From Streptomyces sp. HUAS YS2 (GTDB lineage Bacteria; Actinomycetota; Actinomycetes; Streptomycetales; Streptomycetaceae), in contig NZ_CP137573.1 of NCBI RefSeq assembly GCF_033343995.1, positions 1,116,001 to 1,180,000 on the forward strand: 64,000 nucleotides of DNA. Reading direction: 5' to 3'. The notes beneath the pieces are model-generated. The model did no database searches, was not told the origin of the DNA, and saw only the letters and a list, made by a program, of their open reading frames with translations. This document shows, one piece after another, positions 25,043 through 34,269 of this stretch; position 1 is the stretch's first letter; every line of letters begins with the position of its first letter. The position numbers were made by a program, and so were the translations under genes.

Positions 25043-26875
25043 ATGAAGCGCTACCCGCTCATAGCCGACCACGGCCTGGTGGGCGACCTGCAGACCGCCG
25101 CTCTCATCTCCGACGAGGGCGTGGTCGACTGGTTCGCGGCCCCCCGCTTCGACTCGCCCGGCATCTTCTCGGCACTGCTCGACCACGACCGCGGCGGGTA
25201 CTTCCGGCTCTCCGTCGACGCGCACGACGTGACGGTGAAGCAGTTGTACTACCCGGACACCGCGTTGCTGGTCACCCGCTTCATGTCTCCCGACGGCGTG
25301 GGCGAGTTGCTCGACTGGATGCCGCCGCTGCGCTCCTCGGCGCCCTCCGACACGCACGCGATCATGCGCGTGATGCGCTGCACGCGCGGGAACGTCCGGT
25401 TCACCCTGGAGTGCCGGCCCCGTTTCGGCTTCGGCACCGATCCGCACGAGACCCTGATCGACGGCCGCAGCGCGGCCTTCCGGACCCGCGGTCTGTGCGC
25501 GTTCCTGCAGACCAACATCCCGATGGAGCGGGACGGCCCGCACGACGTGCGCGGGCATCTCGACCTCGCCGAGGGCGGCCTCGCCGGCGCGTCCTTCACG
25601 GTCGCCGGCCCGGACGCGCCCGTACCGCCGCTTCCGGAGGGGCAGGAGGTCGAGGCGGCCCTGTGGGACGCCGTCGACTTCTGGCAGCACTGGGTGCGCC
25701 GGGCGCGCTACCGCGGCCGCTGGCCCGACATGGTGCACCGCTCGGCCATCACCCTGAAGCTGCTCACGTACCTGCCCACCGGCGCGCCGATCGCCGCGCC
25801 CACCCTCGGGCTGCCGGAGATGGTCGGCGGCGAGCGCAACTGGGACTACCGCTACACCTGGGTCCGCGACGGGTCCCTGGCGGTACGGGCCCTGCTGGAC
25901 CTGGGCTTCCTGGAGGAGGCCGCCGCGTTCACCGGCTGGCTCACCGACCGGGTCGAGGAGCGGGTGTCCGCCCCGGCGGCCGGGGGGCGCCCGCTGCAGA
26001 TCATGTACCGGCTGGACGGGGACCCCTCGATGCCCGAGGAGATCCTGGAGCACTTCGAGGGGTACCGCGGCTCGTACCCCGTGCGGGTGGGCAACGGCGC
26101 GGCGGAACAGCTCCAGCTCGACATCTACGGCGAGGCGATGTACGCGCTCGGCCAGGGCCTCGGCCTGGACAACAAGCCGACGTACCGGGGCTGGCAGGCG
26201 GTGTCGGGGTTGCTGGACTGGCTGGCCGACGCCTGGGACGGCCCGGACGAGGGAATCTGGGAGACCCGGGGCGGGCAGCAGGACTTCACGTTCAGCCGGG
26301 TGATGTCCTGGGTGGCCTTCGACCGCGGGCTGCGCCTCGCCCAGGAGTTCGGGCGGCCGGCCGCGCTCGACACCTGGCGCGCCGCGCGGGACGAGATCTT
26401 CGAGCAGGTGATGCACAGCGGCTGGAGCGATCGCCGCCACGCGCTGATCCAGTCGTACGGCGGTGACGTGCTCGACGCCTCGCTGCTGCTGATCCCCCGG
26501 GCGGGGCTGCTCAACCCCACGGACCCGGCCTGGCTGTCCACGCTCGACGCGATCGAGCGGGACCTCGTGAAGGACAGTCTGGTGTACCGGTACGACCCGG
26601 CCGCCTCCCCCGACGGACTGCGCGGCTCGGAGGGCACGTTCAGCCTGTGCACCTTCCTGTACGTGGACGCGCTGGCGCGGGCCGGACGCGTGCGCCAGGC
26701 CCGGTTCTCCTTCGAGAAGATGCTCACCTACGCCAACCATGTGGGGCTGTTCGCTGAGGAGATCGGCCCGACGGGCGAGCAACTGGGCAACTTCCCGCAG
26801 GCGTTCACCCATCTCTCGCTCATCATGGCGGCGACCACACTGGACGAGGCGATCGACGCGCTCTCCAATCGCTGA
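25043..26875 (+). CDS. Glycoside hydrolase family 15 (glucoamylase/trehalase-type)
   Basis: A 610-residue cytoplasmic GH15 enzyme; there is no signal peptide. The N-terminal beta-sandwich (about 1-240; GDLQTAALISDEGVVDWFA) is followed by an (alpha/alpha)6 barrel. The signature is ERNWDYRYTWVRDGSLAV; the catalytic acid is likely in DIYGEAMYALGQG and the base in LFAEEIGPTGEQLGNFPQAF. Actinobacterial members of this form hydrolyse trehalose or maltose-type alpha-glucosides by inversion. Length agrees with the family (about 600). It is divergent from the MMPL pump and ends against an opposing ABC gene with a terminator between. Confidence 0.9.
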   Translation: MKRYPLIADHGLVGDLQTAALISDEGVVDWFAAPRFDSPGIFSALLDHDRGGYFRLSVDAHDVTVKQLYYPDTALLVTRFMSPDGVGELLDWMPPLRSSAPSDTHAIMRVMRCTRGNVRFTLECRPRFGFGTDPHETLIDGRSAAFRTRGLCAFLQTNIPMERDGPHDVRGHLDLAEGGLAGASFTVAGPDAPVPPLPEGQEVEAALWDAVDFWQHWVRRARYRGRWPDMVHRSAITLKLLTYLPTGAPIAAPTLGLPEMVGGERNWDYRYTWVRDGSLAVRALLDLGFLEEAAAFTGWLTDRVEERVSAPAAGGRPLQIMYRLDGDPSMPEEILEHFEGYRGSYPVRVGNGAAEQLQLDIYGEAMYALGQGLGLDNKPTYRGWQAVSGLLDWLADAWDGPDEGIWETRGGQQDFTFSRVMSWVAFDRGLRLAQEFGRPAALDTWRAARDEIFEQVMHSGWSDRRHALIQSYGGDVLDASLLLIPRAGLLNPTDPAWLSTLDAIERDLVKDSLVYRYDPAASPDGLRGSEGTFSLCTFLYVDALARAGRVRQARFSFEKMLTYANHVGLFAEEIGPTGEQLGNFPQAFTHLSLIMAATTLDEAIDALSNR

Positions 26876-26931
26876 GCAGCCCTGCAACCGCTGATGGATC
26901 TTCCGGCGCGCAGCGGGCGGGCGGTGCGGAT

Positions 26932-26955
26932 GGGCTGGGTCGACCGACCCAGCCC
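26932..26955. terminator. Bidirectional terminator between GH15 and ABC genes
   Basis: Perfect 10-bp stem GGGCTGGGTC / GACCCAGCCC with a GACC loop in the 83-base gap between convergent genes; it serves both directions. Confidence 0.7.
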
Positions 26956-26958
26956 CCG

Positions 26959-28794
26959 TCAGCCCGGGGTGCCCGGATGCACTTCGGCCCCCGCGGGGGC
27001 GTCGTCGAGGAAGCCGCCGGACTGGTGCTGCCACAGCTTGGCGTACGCGCCTTCGGCGGCGAGCAGCTCCTGGTGCGAGCCCTGTTCGACGATCCGTCCG
27101 CGGTCGAGGACGACGAGCCGGTCCATGGTGGCGACCGTGCTCAGCCGGTGCGCCACCACGAGCGCCGTCCGCCCGTCCATGAGCCGCCACAGCGCGTCCT
27201 GGACGAGGATCTCGCTCTCGGAGTCGAGCGCGCTGGTCGCCTCGTCGAGCAGCAGGATCGGCGCGTCGCGCAGGATCGCCCGGGCGAGCGCGACGCGCTG
27301 GCGCTGGCCGCCGGACAGCTTGACCCCGCGTTCCCCCACCATCGTGTCGAACCCGTCCGGCAGCGCGTCGGCGAACTCCGTGACGTGGGCGGCCTCCGCG
27401 GCGCGGCGGATCTCGGCTTCGGTGGCGTCCGGCCGGGCGAAGGCGATGTTCTCGCGCAGGGTGCGGTGGAACATCGCCGGGTCCTGCGGCACGTACGCCA
27501 GCAGGCCGCGCAGCTCGGCCTGGCGCAGCCGGCTGATGTCCTGTCCGCCGACGAGGATCCGGCCGCCGTCGATGTCGGTCATCCGCAGCAGCAGCCGGGT
27601 GAGCGTGGTCTTGCCGCCGCCGGACCGGCCGACCAGACCGATCTTCGCCCCGCCGGGCACGTCCAGGTCGAGGCCCTCGAAGAGCGGCTTTCCGGCGGCG
27701 TGCGCGAACCGCACGTCCTCGAAGCGCACGTCGACCGCCTTGGACGCCGGCCGGAGCGGTTCGGGGGACGGCGGGTCGAGGACGGTCGGGGGTTCCAGGA
27801 GCAGTTCGGTGAACTGCGCGGCCTCCGTCATCGAGCTCTCCAGACGGCGGTAGATCTGGTTGAACTCGAACATGATCCGGGTGGCGCTCGCGTAGTAGGT
27901 GAAGGCCACGATGACCGCCTCCACGCCGTGCTGACCCGCGCCGAGCGCCAGGGCGAGGACGAGGCCGAGCACGTTCGTCAGCACGGACATCGGCGCGACG
28001 AAGGTGTCGATGCGCAGGTTGCCGTAGTCCCACGACCGCAGCGTGAGCCGCCTCGACTCGGCGACGCGGGACCGGTGTTCGGCGGCCTCGCGGTCCTCGG
28101 CGGCGAACGACCGGACCGTGTCCATGTTCATGAGGCTGTCGGCGACGTGCCCGGACACCCGGGCGATGGCCTGCTCGCGCTCGGCGACGAGCTCCTGCCG
28201 GCGGCGGATCAGGGGGGTCACGCACAGTGCCGTGAGCGCGATCAGCACCAGAAGCCCGACGACGAGCAGCGGGTCGTACTGCCAGAGCACCACCGAGGCG
28301 AACAACAGCGGCACGAAGCTGCCCATGACCGAGAACGTGAGCGTGTCGACGAACTCCTCGAAGCGGGTGGCGAAGCTCAGGACCCGCTTGGTCAGGGAGC
28401 CGGCGAAGTTGTCGTGGAAGAACGCGGCGTCCTTGGCGAACAGTTCGTCCATGCCGACCACGTAGAGGTGCTCGATGCCGCGCGCGTCGACCCGGTTGAG
28501 GCAGTGCAGTCCGATGCGCCACAGCGTCTCCGCGAGCAGCAGCACGCCGGCGAACGCGCCGATGTACGGCAGCATCGGCCCGATGTCGAAGGCGTCGCCG
28601 TCGCCCCCGGCGATCCGGCCGACCAGCTTGGCGACGATCAGCGGCGCGATGTAGTTGATCCCGATGTTGCCCAGCGCCGGCAGCAGCAGCGCGGGCACGG
28701 TCAGCCACCGCAGCCGGGCCAGTTCCCGACCGTAGTGGCGCAGGGCGAGGAGCACCGAACCCTTGCTCGGTAATCCTTCGCTCGATTCTGGCAT
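26959..28794 (-). CDS. ABC transporter, fused permease and ATPase
   Basis: A 611-residue half-transporter exporter (MsbA/LmrA type). Six spans occupy about residues 30-330; the ATPase carries Walker A GRSGGGKTT, the Q-loop in AYVPQDPAM, signature LSGGQRQRVALARA, Walker B ILLLDEATSALD and the H-loop VVAHRLS, all intact. It works as a dimer; no partner half is adjacent, so probably a homodimer. The ATG follows TTGGAA. It is divergent from a TetR gene across a gap holding a very stable hairpin, which suggests TetR-controlled efflux. Substrate unknown. Confidence 0.92.
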   Translation of the reverse strand: MPESSEGLPSKGSVLLALRHYGRELARLRWLTVPALLLPALGNIGINYIAPLIVAKLVGRIAGGDGDAFDIGPMLPYIGAFAGVLLLAETLWRIGLHCLNRVDARGIEHLYVVGMDELFAKDAAFFHDNFAGSLTKRVLSFATRFEEFVDTLTFSVMGSFVPLLFASVVLWQYDPLLVVGLLVLIALTALCVTPLIRRRQELVAEREQAIARVSGHVADSLMNMDTVRSFAAEDREAAEHRSRVAESRRLTLRSWDYGNLRIDTFVAPMSVLTNVLGLVLALALGAGQHGVEAVIVAFTYYASATRIMFEFNQIYRRLESSMTEAAQFTELLLEPPTVLDPPSPEPLRPASKAVDVRFEDVRFAHAAGKPLFEGLDLDVPGGAKIGLVGRSGGGKTTLTRLLLRMTDIDGGRILVGGQDISRLRQAELRGLLAYVPQDPAMFHRTLRENIAFARPDATEAEIRRAAEAAHVTEFADALPDGFDTMVGERGVKLSGGQRQRVALARAILRDAPILLLDEATSALDSESEILVQDALWRLMDGRTALVVAHRLSTVATMDRLVVLDRGRIVEQGSHQELLAAEGAYAKLWQHQSGGFLDDAPAGAEVHPGTPG

Positions 28795-28882
28795 TTCCAA
28801 CCCAACCCTCTGCAGTCGTACCAGTAGGTGAGGAAACGGAGTGTCCCGCAGCGGCGCGGGGCCGGTCCAAGCGTTTTCCGCC

Positions 28883-28916
28883 GTGGTGCGGCCGGCGGCC
28901 GCGCCGGCCGCACCAC
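28883..28916. repeat. 15-bp perfect inverted repeat in a divergent promoter gap
   Basis: GTGGTGCGGCCGGCG and its exact complement flank a GCCG loop between the divergent ABC and TetR genes. Six bases further a 12-base palindrome CCCTGATCAGGG (28922-28933) looks like an operator. The long hairpin is terminator-like but sits where no transcript should end, so it may insulate the two promoters or act as an RNA leader stem. Confidence 0.7.
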
Positions 28917-28989
28917 GACGGCCCTGATCAGGGAGGCCGCGACAGGGCCCCGTGCTACGTTCACCCCATCGGACGACCGGGAGCACGTG

Positions 28990-29649
28990 GTGACGGAAGC
29001 ATCGAGGCCGCAGCAGGCGTCACGACCGCGACTGCGGAGGCAGCCGCAGCAGGCGCGCAGCCGGGCCCGGGTCGAGGCGATCCTCGCCGCGGCCGACCGG
29101 ATCCTGTCCCAGGAGGGCTACGAGGCCCTGACGATGCGGCGGATCGCCGAGGAGTCGGGCGCGCCGGTCGGCAGCATCTACCAGTTCTATCCCGACAAGG
29201 GCGCCGTCGTGGACGCCCTCGGCGAGCGGTACCTCGGTGCGTTCAAGGCGGCCATCGACGACCTGGTCGAGCGGGCCCTCGCGGGTGAACTGACCGACCT
29301 GGTCGGCACGATGGTCGATGTGTACGCCGAGCTCTTCCGCTCACAGCCCGGCGGTATGGCCGTGTGGGCCGGGCGTCACCTCAGCCCCGAGCTGGCGCGG
29401 GCCGACGAGGCGAGCAACACGCTCATCTCCGAGGGCCTGCAGCGCATCGTGGAGCACCTGACCGGCGGGCCCGGCGGCGAGCTGGCGCACCGGGCGACGC
29501 GGATGGTGGTGTGGGCCGCCAACGCCGTCCTGCACGAGGTGTTCAAGGGCACCGGCACTCCGGACCAGGAGACCGTGGACGAGCTCAAGCGAATGCTGAA
29601 CGCCTACTGGGTGGACCTGCGCGACCGCCTGATGACCTCGGCAGGCTGA
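28990..29649 (+). CDS. TetR-family transcriptional regulator
   Basis: A 219-residue TetR repressor. The helix-turn-helix reads ILAAADRILSQEGYEALTM ... RRIAEESGAPVGSIYQFYPDKGAV (about residues 30-75), and the ligand domain follows. GTG at 28990 was chosen with GGGAG seven bases upstream; the GTG one codon earlier is possible. It is divergent from the ABC exporter, and 122 bases before the GH1 gene downstream lies a TGAAC-N4-GTTCA palindrome. It may therefore control the exporter, the GH1-MFS pair, or both. Ligand unknown. Confidence 0.9.
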   Translation: MTEASRPQQASRPRLRRQPQQARSRARVEAILAAADRILSQEGYEALTMRRIAEESGAPVGSIYQFYPDKGAVVDALGERYLGAFKAAIDDLVERALAGELTDLVGTMVDVYAELFRSQPGGMAVWAGRHLSPELARADEASNTLISEGLQRIVEHLTGGPGGELAHRATRMVVWAANAVLHEVFKGTGTPDQETVDELKRMLNAYWVDLRDRLMTSAG

Positions 29650-29708
29650 CCCCGGCCGACCGGGACTCCCGCCTCCTTTTCTCCTCTCCTCCATTCCTCC
29701 ATGTGATC

Positions 29709-29739
29709 GCCCCGGCCGCCCGACAGACGCGGCCGGGGC
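29709..29739 (+). terminator. Terminator after the TetR gene
   Basis: An 11-bp perfect stem GCCCCGGCCGC / GCGGCCGGGGC with a 9-base loop, 60 bases after the TetR stop and before the GH1 promoter. It separates the two transcripts. Confidence 0.7.
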
Positions 29740-29771
29740 GCGGCTTTGGGCTGCCCTCCACCCCTAGAACG

Positions 29772-29785
29772 TGAACACTCGTTCA
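29772..29785. promoter_or_regulatory. Operator-like palindrome upstream of the beta-glucosidase operon
   Basis: TGAAC-ACTC-GTTCA is a perfect inverted repeat, extended to ACGTGAAC / GTTCATGT with one mismatch. It lies 52 bases before the GH1 GTG. The form is common for TetR operators in actinobacteria, and a TetR gene lies immediately upstream. Confidence 0.65.
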
Positions 29786-29837
29786 TGTTAAGTTGCGGCC
29801 CACCTCGCACGGCAGACCGCGACAAAGGCAGGTGCTC

Positions 29838-31205
29838 GTGACCACCAGCTCCACCGAACCCACCCGGACCCCCCGGCTCCCGGCCGACTTCGTCTGGGGC
29901 GCCTCGACCGCCGCGTACCAGATCGAGGGCGCTGCCGACGAGGACGGCAAGGGCGCGTCGATCTGGGACACCTTCGTCCGGCGCCCCGGGGCGGTGCGCG
30001 ACGGCCACACCGGCGAGGTCGCCTGCGACCACTACCACCGGTTCGGTGAGGACGTGGAGCTGATGCGCCGGCTCGGGCTCGACGCGTACCGCTTCTCGGT
30101 GTCGTGGCCGCGCGTCCTGCCGACCGGTGCGGGCAAGGTGGAGCCGCGCGGACTGGACTTCTACGACCGTCTGGTCGACGCGCTGCTCGACGCGGGGATC
30201 GAGCCCACCCCGACCCTGTTCCACTGGGACCTGCCGCAGGCCCTGGAGGACGAGGGCGGCTGGTTGAACCGCGAGACCGCCCACCGGTTCGCCGAGTACG
30301 CGGCCGTGACGGCGGAGCGGCTCGGCGACCGCGTCAAGCGGTGGATCACCCTGAACGAGCCGTTCGTGCACATGTCGTTCGGCTACGGCTTCGGCGTCCA
30401 CGCCCCCGGCCGCGCCCTGATGCTGGACGCGCTGCCCGTGGCGCACCACCAGCTGCTCGGCCACGGGCTCGCGACCGCCGCTCTGCGGGCCGCCGTTCCG
30501 GACGCACAGGTACTGCTCTCCAACAACTGCACGCCCGTCCGGCTGCGCTCCGATGCCCGGCGGGAGGAGGACCTGGCGGCTGCGTCGGCGTACGACATCC
30601 TGCACAACCGCCTGTTCAACGACCCGATCCTGCTCGGCAGTTACCCCGATCTCTCGGACTACGGGATGGCGGACCCGGAGTGGGGAGGGGTGGTGCGGGA
30701 CGGTGATCTCGCCACCATCGCCGCGCCGTTGGACGGTCTGGGGATCAACTACTACAACCCGACGTGGGTCACCGCTGCCGCCGATCCGGCCGCCGGGCTG
30801 CCCTTCGACCTTGCCGAGCCCGAAGAGGTCTACCCGCGCACGGCTTTCGACTGGCCGGTCGTCCCCGAGGGGCTCACGGACCTGCTCACCGGCCTCAAAT
30901 CCCGCTACGGCGACGCCCTTCCGCCGGTGTGGATCACGGAAAGCGGCTGCTCGCAGCCGGCCGGGCTGGACGACCGGGCGCGGATCGACTACCTCGCCGG
31001 GCACATCTCGGCGGTCGCCGACGCCATGGCCCGCGGGGTGGACGTACGCGGCTACCTCACCTGGTCGCTGCTCGACAACTTCGAGTGGGCCGAGGGCTAC
31101 CACCAGCGCTTCGGTCTGATCGAGGTCGACTTCGCCACCGGGCTGCGCACGCCGCGCGCCAGCTTCGAGTGGTACCGCAACCTCATCGCCTCCCACCGGT
31201 CCTGA
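29838..31205 (+). CDS. Glycoside hydrolase family 1 beta-glucosidase
   Basis: A 455-residue retaining beta-glycosidase with a TIM-barrel fold. The N-terminal signature is FVWGASTAAYQIEGA; the acid/base is Glu174 in TLNEPF; the nucleophile is Glu368 in WITESGCS, where most relatives have TENG. There is no signal peptide, so it acts in the cytoplasm on imported beta-glucosides such as cellobiose. The GTG start follows a weak AGG; the GTG two codons upstream is an alternative. Fourteen bases separate it from an MFS transporter gene that likely imports its substrate. An upstream palindrome suggests TetR control. Confidence 0.93.
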   Translation: MTTSSTEPTRTPRLPADFVWGASTAAYQIEGAADEDGKGASIWDTFVRRPGAVRDGHTGEVACDHYHRFGEDVELMRRLGLDAYRFSVSWPRVLPTGAGKVEPRGLDFYDRLVDALLDAGIEPTPTLFHWDLPQALEDEGGWLNRETAHRFAEYAAVTAERLGDRVKRWITLNEPFVHMSFGYGFGVHAPGRALMLDALPVAHHQLLGHGLATAALRAAVPDAQVLLSNNCTPVRLRSDARREEDLAAASAYDILHNRLFNDPILLGSYPDLSDYGMADPEWGGVVRDGDLATIAAPLDGLGINYYNPTWVTAAADPAAGLPFDLAEPEEVYPRTAFDWPVVPEGLTDLLTGLKSRYGDALPPVWITESGCSQPAGLDDRARIDYLAGHISAVADAMARGVDVRGYLTWSLLDNFEWAEGYHQRFGLIEVDFATGLRTPRASFEWYRNLIASHRS

Positions 31206-31219
31206 GCGACGGAGTCACC

Positions 31220-32476
31220 ATGGCCCACGCCCCAGTGGCGGACGGTTCCGCCGTCCTCGCCGAGCCCGTCCTGCCGGTGAAGCCCGGCTGGACGGTGAAC
31301 CTCTCCCTGGCCACGCTCGCCGTCTTCATGGCGTTCATGACGCCCATTCAGATCCTGCTGCCGCTCCAGCTGGAGCGGATAGACCCGGCCGGCAAGAACG
31401 ACGCGCTCTCGCTCGTCACCGGGCTCGGCGCGCTCGTCGCGGTGCTGGCCAACCCGATCGCGGGCGCCTGGTCGGACCGGACCACCAGCCGGTTCGGCCG
31501 CCGCCGGCCCTGGATCCTCGGCGGCGCCCTGGCCGGGGCGGCGGGTCTGATGGTCACCGCGTCCCAGCACACCGTCGCCGGGGTCGCCGTCGGCTGGTGC
31601 CTCGCGCAGGCGGGCCTGAACGCGATGCTGGCCGGGGTGACCACCCCGATCGCCGACCGCGTGCCGCTCACCCAGCGTGCGCAGGTCTCCGGCTGGACCG
31701 GTCTGATGCAGTCCGTCGGCCTGGTCGTCGGCGCCCTGATCACCACCATGCTGATCACCGGCGTCGTCTCCGGCTACGGAGTCCTCGCCGTGCTCACGGT
31801 CGCGCTCGCACTGCCCTTCGTCTGGCTGGGCAGAGAACCGGCCCTGCCCAAGGAGCTGCGCCCCGCCTTCGACGCCCGCGCGTTCGCCCGCTCGTTCTGG
31901 GTGAGCCCCCGGAGGCACCCGGACTTCGGCTGGGCCTGGCTGACCCGGTTCCTGATCAACCTGGGCAACGCCCTCGGCACCCTCTACCTGTTCTACTTCC
32001 TCGCCGACGCCGTCCACTACGGCGACCCCGGCACCGGCGTCCTGGTCCTCACGCTCGTCTACACCTTCTGCGCCGCGCTCACGGCGATCCCGGTGGGCGC
32101 GGTCTCCGACCGCGTCGGACGCCGCAAGGGCTTCGTCGTGCTCTGTTCGCTGGTCATGGGCGCGGCAGCGGTACTGCTGGCGCTGCTGCACACGTGGCCG
32201 TCCGCGCTCGCCTCGGCGGCCGTCCTCGGCGCGGGCTACGGCATCTACCTCGCCGTCGACCAGGCCCTGGTCACCCAGGTCCTGCCCGAGGCCGCCGACC
32301 GGGCGAAGGACCTGGGCGTCATCAACATCGCCAACTCCGGTCCCCAGGTCCTCGCCCCCGCAGTGGCGGCGCCGATCATCGCCCACCTCGGTGGCTACAC
32401 GGGTCTCTACCTGGCGGCGGCCGTGGTCATCCTCCTCGGCGGCCTACTCGTCACCCGTATCCGCGGGGTGGCCTGA
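31220..32476 (+). CDS. MFS transporter, probable sugar/glycoside uptake
   Basis: A 418-residue transporter with about twelve spans. GAWSDRTTSRFGRRRPWILGG between spans 2 and 3 is the motif of sugar:cation (GPH/SLC45-like) MFS members, and a second copy of the loop reads GAVSDRVGRRKGFVVL. GGAG lies five bases before the ATG. It is in an operon with a cytoplasmic beta-glucosidase, so uptake of a beta-glucoside is likely (inference). Its 3' end overlaps the opposing M20 gene by 33 bases. Confidence 0.85.
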   Translation: MAHAPVADGSAVLAEPVLPVKPGWTVNLSLATLAVFMAFMTPIQILLPLQLERIDPAGKNDALSLVTGLGALVAVLANPIAGAWSDRTTSRFGRRRPWILGGALAGAAGLMVTASQHTVAGVAVGWCLAQAGLNAMLAGVTTPIADRVPLTQRAQVSGWTGLMQSVGLVVGALITTMLITGVVSGYGVLAVLTVALALPFVWLGREPALPKELRPAFDARAFARSFWVSPRRHPDFGWAWLTRFLINLGNALGTLYLFYFLADAVHYGDPGTGVLVLTLVYTFCAALTAIPVGAVSDRVGRRKGFVVLCSLVMGAAAVLLALLHTWPSALASAAVLGAGYGIYLAVDQALVTQVLPEAADRAKDLGVINIANSGPQVLAPAVAAPIIAHLGGYTGLYLAAAVVILLGGLLVTRIRGVA

Positions 32477-33598
32477 CGCCCGGTCGACGCCGGTCCAGGC
32501 CAGGGCGATCGCCCCGTCGAGCAGGGCCCGCTCCGCCGTTCCGCCCACGCAGTACGCGGCGAACTCGTGCTGGTGGTTGGTGGCGGGCAGGGAGCCGATC
32601 CCGATGTAGGGGTGGATGGCCGGGACCACCTGGGAGACGTTGCCCATGTCCGTGGAGGCACGGTTCATCCGGGCGGCCTGGCCGGGCGGCGCGAACTCCC
32701 GCCCCAGTGTGAGGGCGTTGCGCCGGTAGTGCGCGAGGGCCGTCCCGTCGGTGCGGAACTCCGCGTACGGCTTGCTCTCCGGTTCGATCTCCAGGGTGCA
32801 CCCGGTCGCGAGGGCCCCCGCCTCGAAGGCCCGCATCACACGCGGCTCCAGCTCCGCCAGTTCCGCGAGGGTCTCGGCCCGTACGTACCAACGCCCGGTC
32901 GCCCGCTCGGGGATGGCGTTCGGGGCGTCCCCGGCGTGGGTCACCACGCCGTGCACCCGGGCCGAGGCCGGCAGCTGCTGGCGGAGCAGGGCGATGGCGA
33001 CCTGGGCCACGGTGAACGCGTCGGCCGCGTTGACTCCGGCTTCCGGATAGGCGGCGGCGTGGGCGGACTTCCCGGCGTACGAGACCTTGGAGTGACTGAC
33101 CGCGAACGGACGGGCCTCGGCGACGTCGACGGGCGCCGGGTGCACCATCATGGCCAGGTCCACGCCGGTGAAGGCGCCCCGGTCGAGCATCTCGATCTTG
33201 CCGCCGCCACCCTCCTCGGCGGGTGTGCCGTAGACCTCCACGGTCAGGCCGGCGTCGTCGGCGACGGCGGCCAGGCCGAGCGCGGCGCCGACGGAACTCG
33301 CCGCGATCAGATTGTGGCCGCAGGCGTGGCCCAGGCCGGGGAGCGCGTCGTACTCCGCGCACAGCGCGATCCGGGTGGGTCCGCTGCCGAACCTCGCCCG
33401 GAACGCCGTGTCCAGGCCCAGGTAGGACGAGGTGACGTCGAATCCCGCGCGGTCCAGCAGGTCCGGTACGGCGGCGGCGGCGCGGTGCTCCTCCCAGGCC
33501 GTCTCCGGGTCGGCGTGCAGCCGCTCGGAGAGTCGGATCAGCTCGTCGGCGTGACGGTCGACCTCCTGCCGGGCGGCCTTCTTGAGCGTGTCCATCAC
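32444..33598 (-). CDS. M20 family metallohydrolase (PM20D2/AbgB-like amidohydrolase)
   Basis: A 384-residue M20D-type amidohydrolase. Metal-site motifs are visible as CAEYDALPGLGHACGHN, the catalytic Glu pair in GTPAEEGGGGK, and a His in MMVHPAP; the dimerisation lid starts near SYAGKSAHAAAYPEAG. Relatives hydrolyse N-acyl amino acids, aminobenzoyl-glutamate or beta-alanyl/GABA-lysine dipeptides. The start is GTG overlapping the preceding TGA (GTGA), with ATG one codon in. It is the last gene of a leftward catabolic series. The substrate is unproven. Confidence 0.87.
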   Translation of the reverse strand: MMDTLKKAARQEVDRHADELIRLSERLHADPETAWEEHRAAAAVPDLLDRAGFDVTSSYLGLDTAFRARFGSGPTRIALCAEYDALPGLGHACGHNLIAASSVGAALGLAAVADDAGLTVEVYGTPAEEGGGGKIEMLDRGAFTGVDLAMMVHPAPVDVAEARPFAVSHSKVSYAGKSAHAAAYPEAGVNAADAFTVAQVAIALLRQQLPASARVHGVVTHAGDAPNAIPERATGRWYVRAETLAELAELEPRVMRAFEAGALATGCTLEIEPESKPYAEFRTDGTALAHYRRNALTLGREFAPPGQAARMNRASTDMGNVSQVVPAIHPYIGIGSLPATNHQHEFAAYCVGGTAERALLDGAIALAWTGVDRASGHPADTGDE

Positions 33599-34269
33599 AT
33601 GTCACCCGGGACGCCGTACGAGGGTGCGGTCGCGGGGTCGAGCCCGCGCCGCACGTAGTCGTCGCGCTGCGGCAGCCAGACGTCCAACAGCTCCGCCAGC
33701 CGGTCGACGGGTTCGTCGGCCCAGTCGACGCGCAGGTCGGTCACCCGCCAGTCCACGTCCGCGACGACGGCCAGACCCGCGGAGCGGAGGGGCCCCTCCT
33801 CCCCGCCTGCCTCGACGGCGGCGCGCAGGGCGGCGAACAGACGCTCTTCCAGCTCGCCCGTGGCCGTGGCGTAGGCGTCGAGCAGCACCTGCGGGATGTG
33901 CTCGCCGGCCAGCATGTTGCCCGCCGCTGCCGCTCCGTCCGCGGTGGCCGACGCGTAGGTGCCGAGGGTCCCCCTGCCGCTGTAGGCGAACCCGGCACCC
34001 GAGCGGCCGACCACCGTGAGCTGCCGGTACTCGATGGTCCGCGCGCTCCTTGCCGCGCCGGTGACGTCGGTCAGGGCGCGTCGCGCGTCGCCGTGTTCGG
34101 CCAGTCCGGCCAGCAGGCTCGTGCCGAGCGTGGGGTCGGTGACGTTCTGCGAGGCCGCCGCGCCGACGCCGGGCTCCAGGTGCGCGACGCGGGCGGCGAC
34201 CGCCGGGCTCGACGAGCTGACCACGATGCCGAACCGCTCGCCGTCCCGCACCACCAGGGAGAGCGTCAT
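33595..34269 (-). CDS. DUF1028 domain protein
   Basis: A 224-residue protein of the DUF1028 family, which I recall is placed with Ntn hydrolases. It starts MTLSLVVRDGERFGIVVSSS, so Thr2 would be the exposed N-terminal nucleophile after Met removal. Other conserved parts are GVGAAASQNVTDPTLG and GNMLAGEHIP. The C-terminal third (VADVDWRVTDLRVDWADEP) is typical of the full-length form. It is joined by 4-base overlaps to RidA upstream and M20 downstream, which suggests an amide-cleaving or protective role in one pathway. Confidence 0.87.
   Translation of the reverse strand: MTLSLVVRDGERFGIVVSSSSPAVAARVAHLEPGVGAAASQNVTDPTLGTSLLAGLAEHGDARRALTDVTGAARSARTIEYRQLTVVGRSGAGFAYSGRGTLGTYASATADGAAAAGNMLAGEHIPQVLLDAYATATGELEERLFAALRAAVEAGGEEGPLRSAGLAVVADVDWRVTDLRVDWADEPVDRLAELLDVWLPQRDDYVRRGLDPATAPSYGVPGDM

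Noticed and set aside
24941..28870. A 1309-codon leftward open frame
   Set aside because: It is low-complexity Arg/Pro/Gly sequence in the wrong frame across the ABC and GH15 genes, produced by GC bias.
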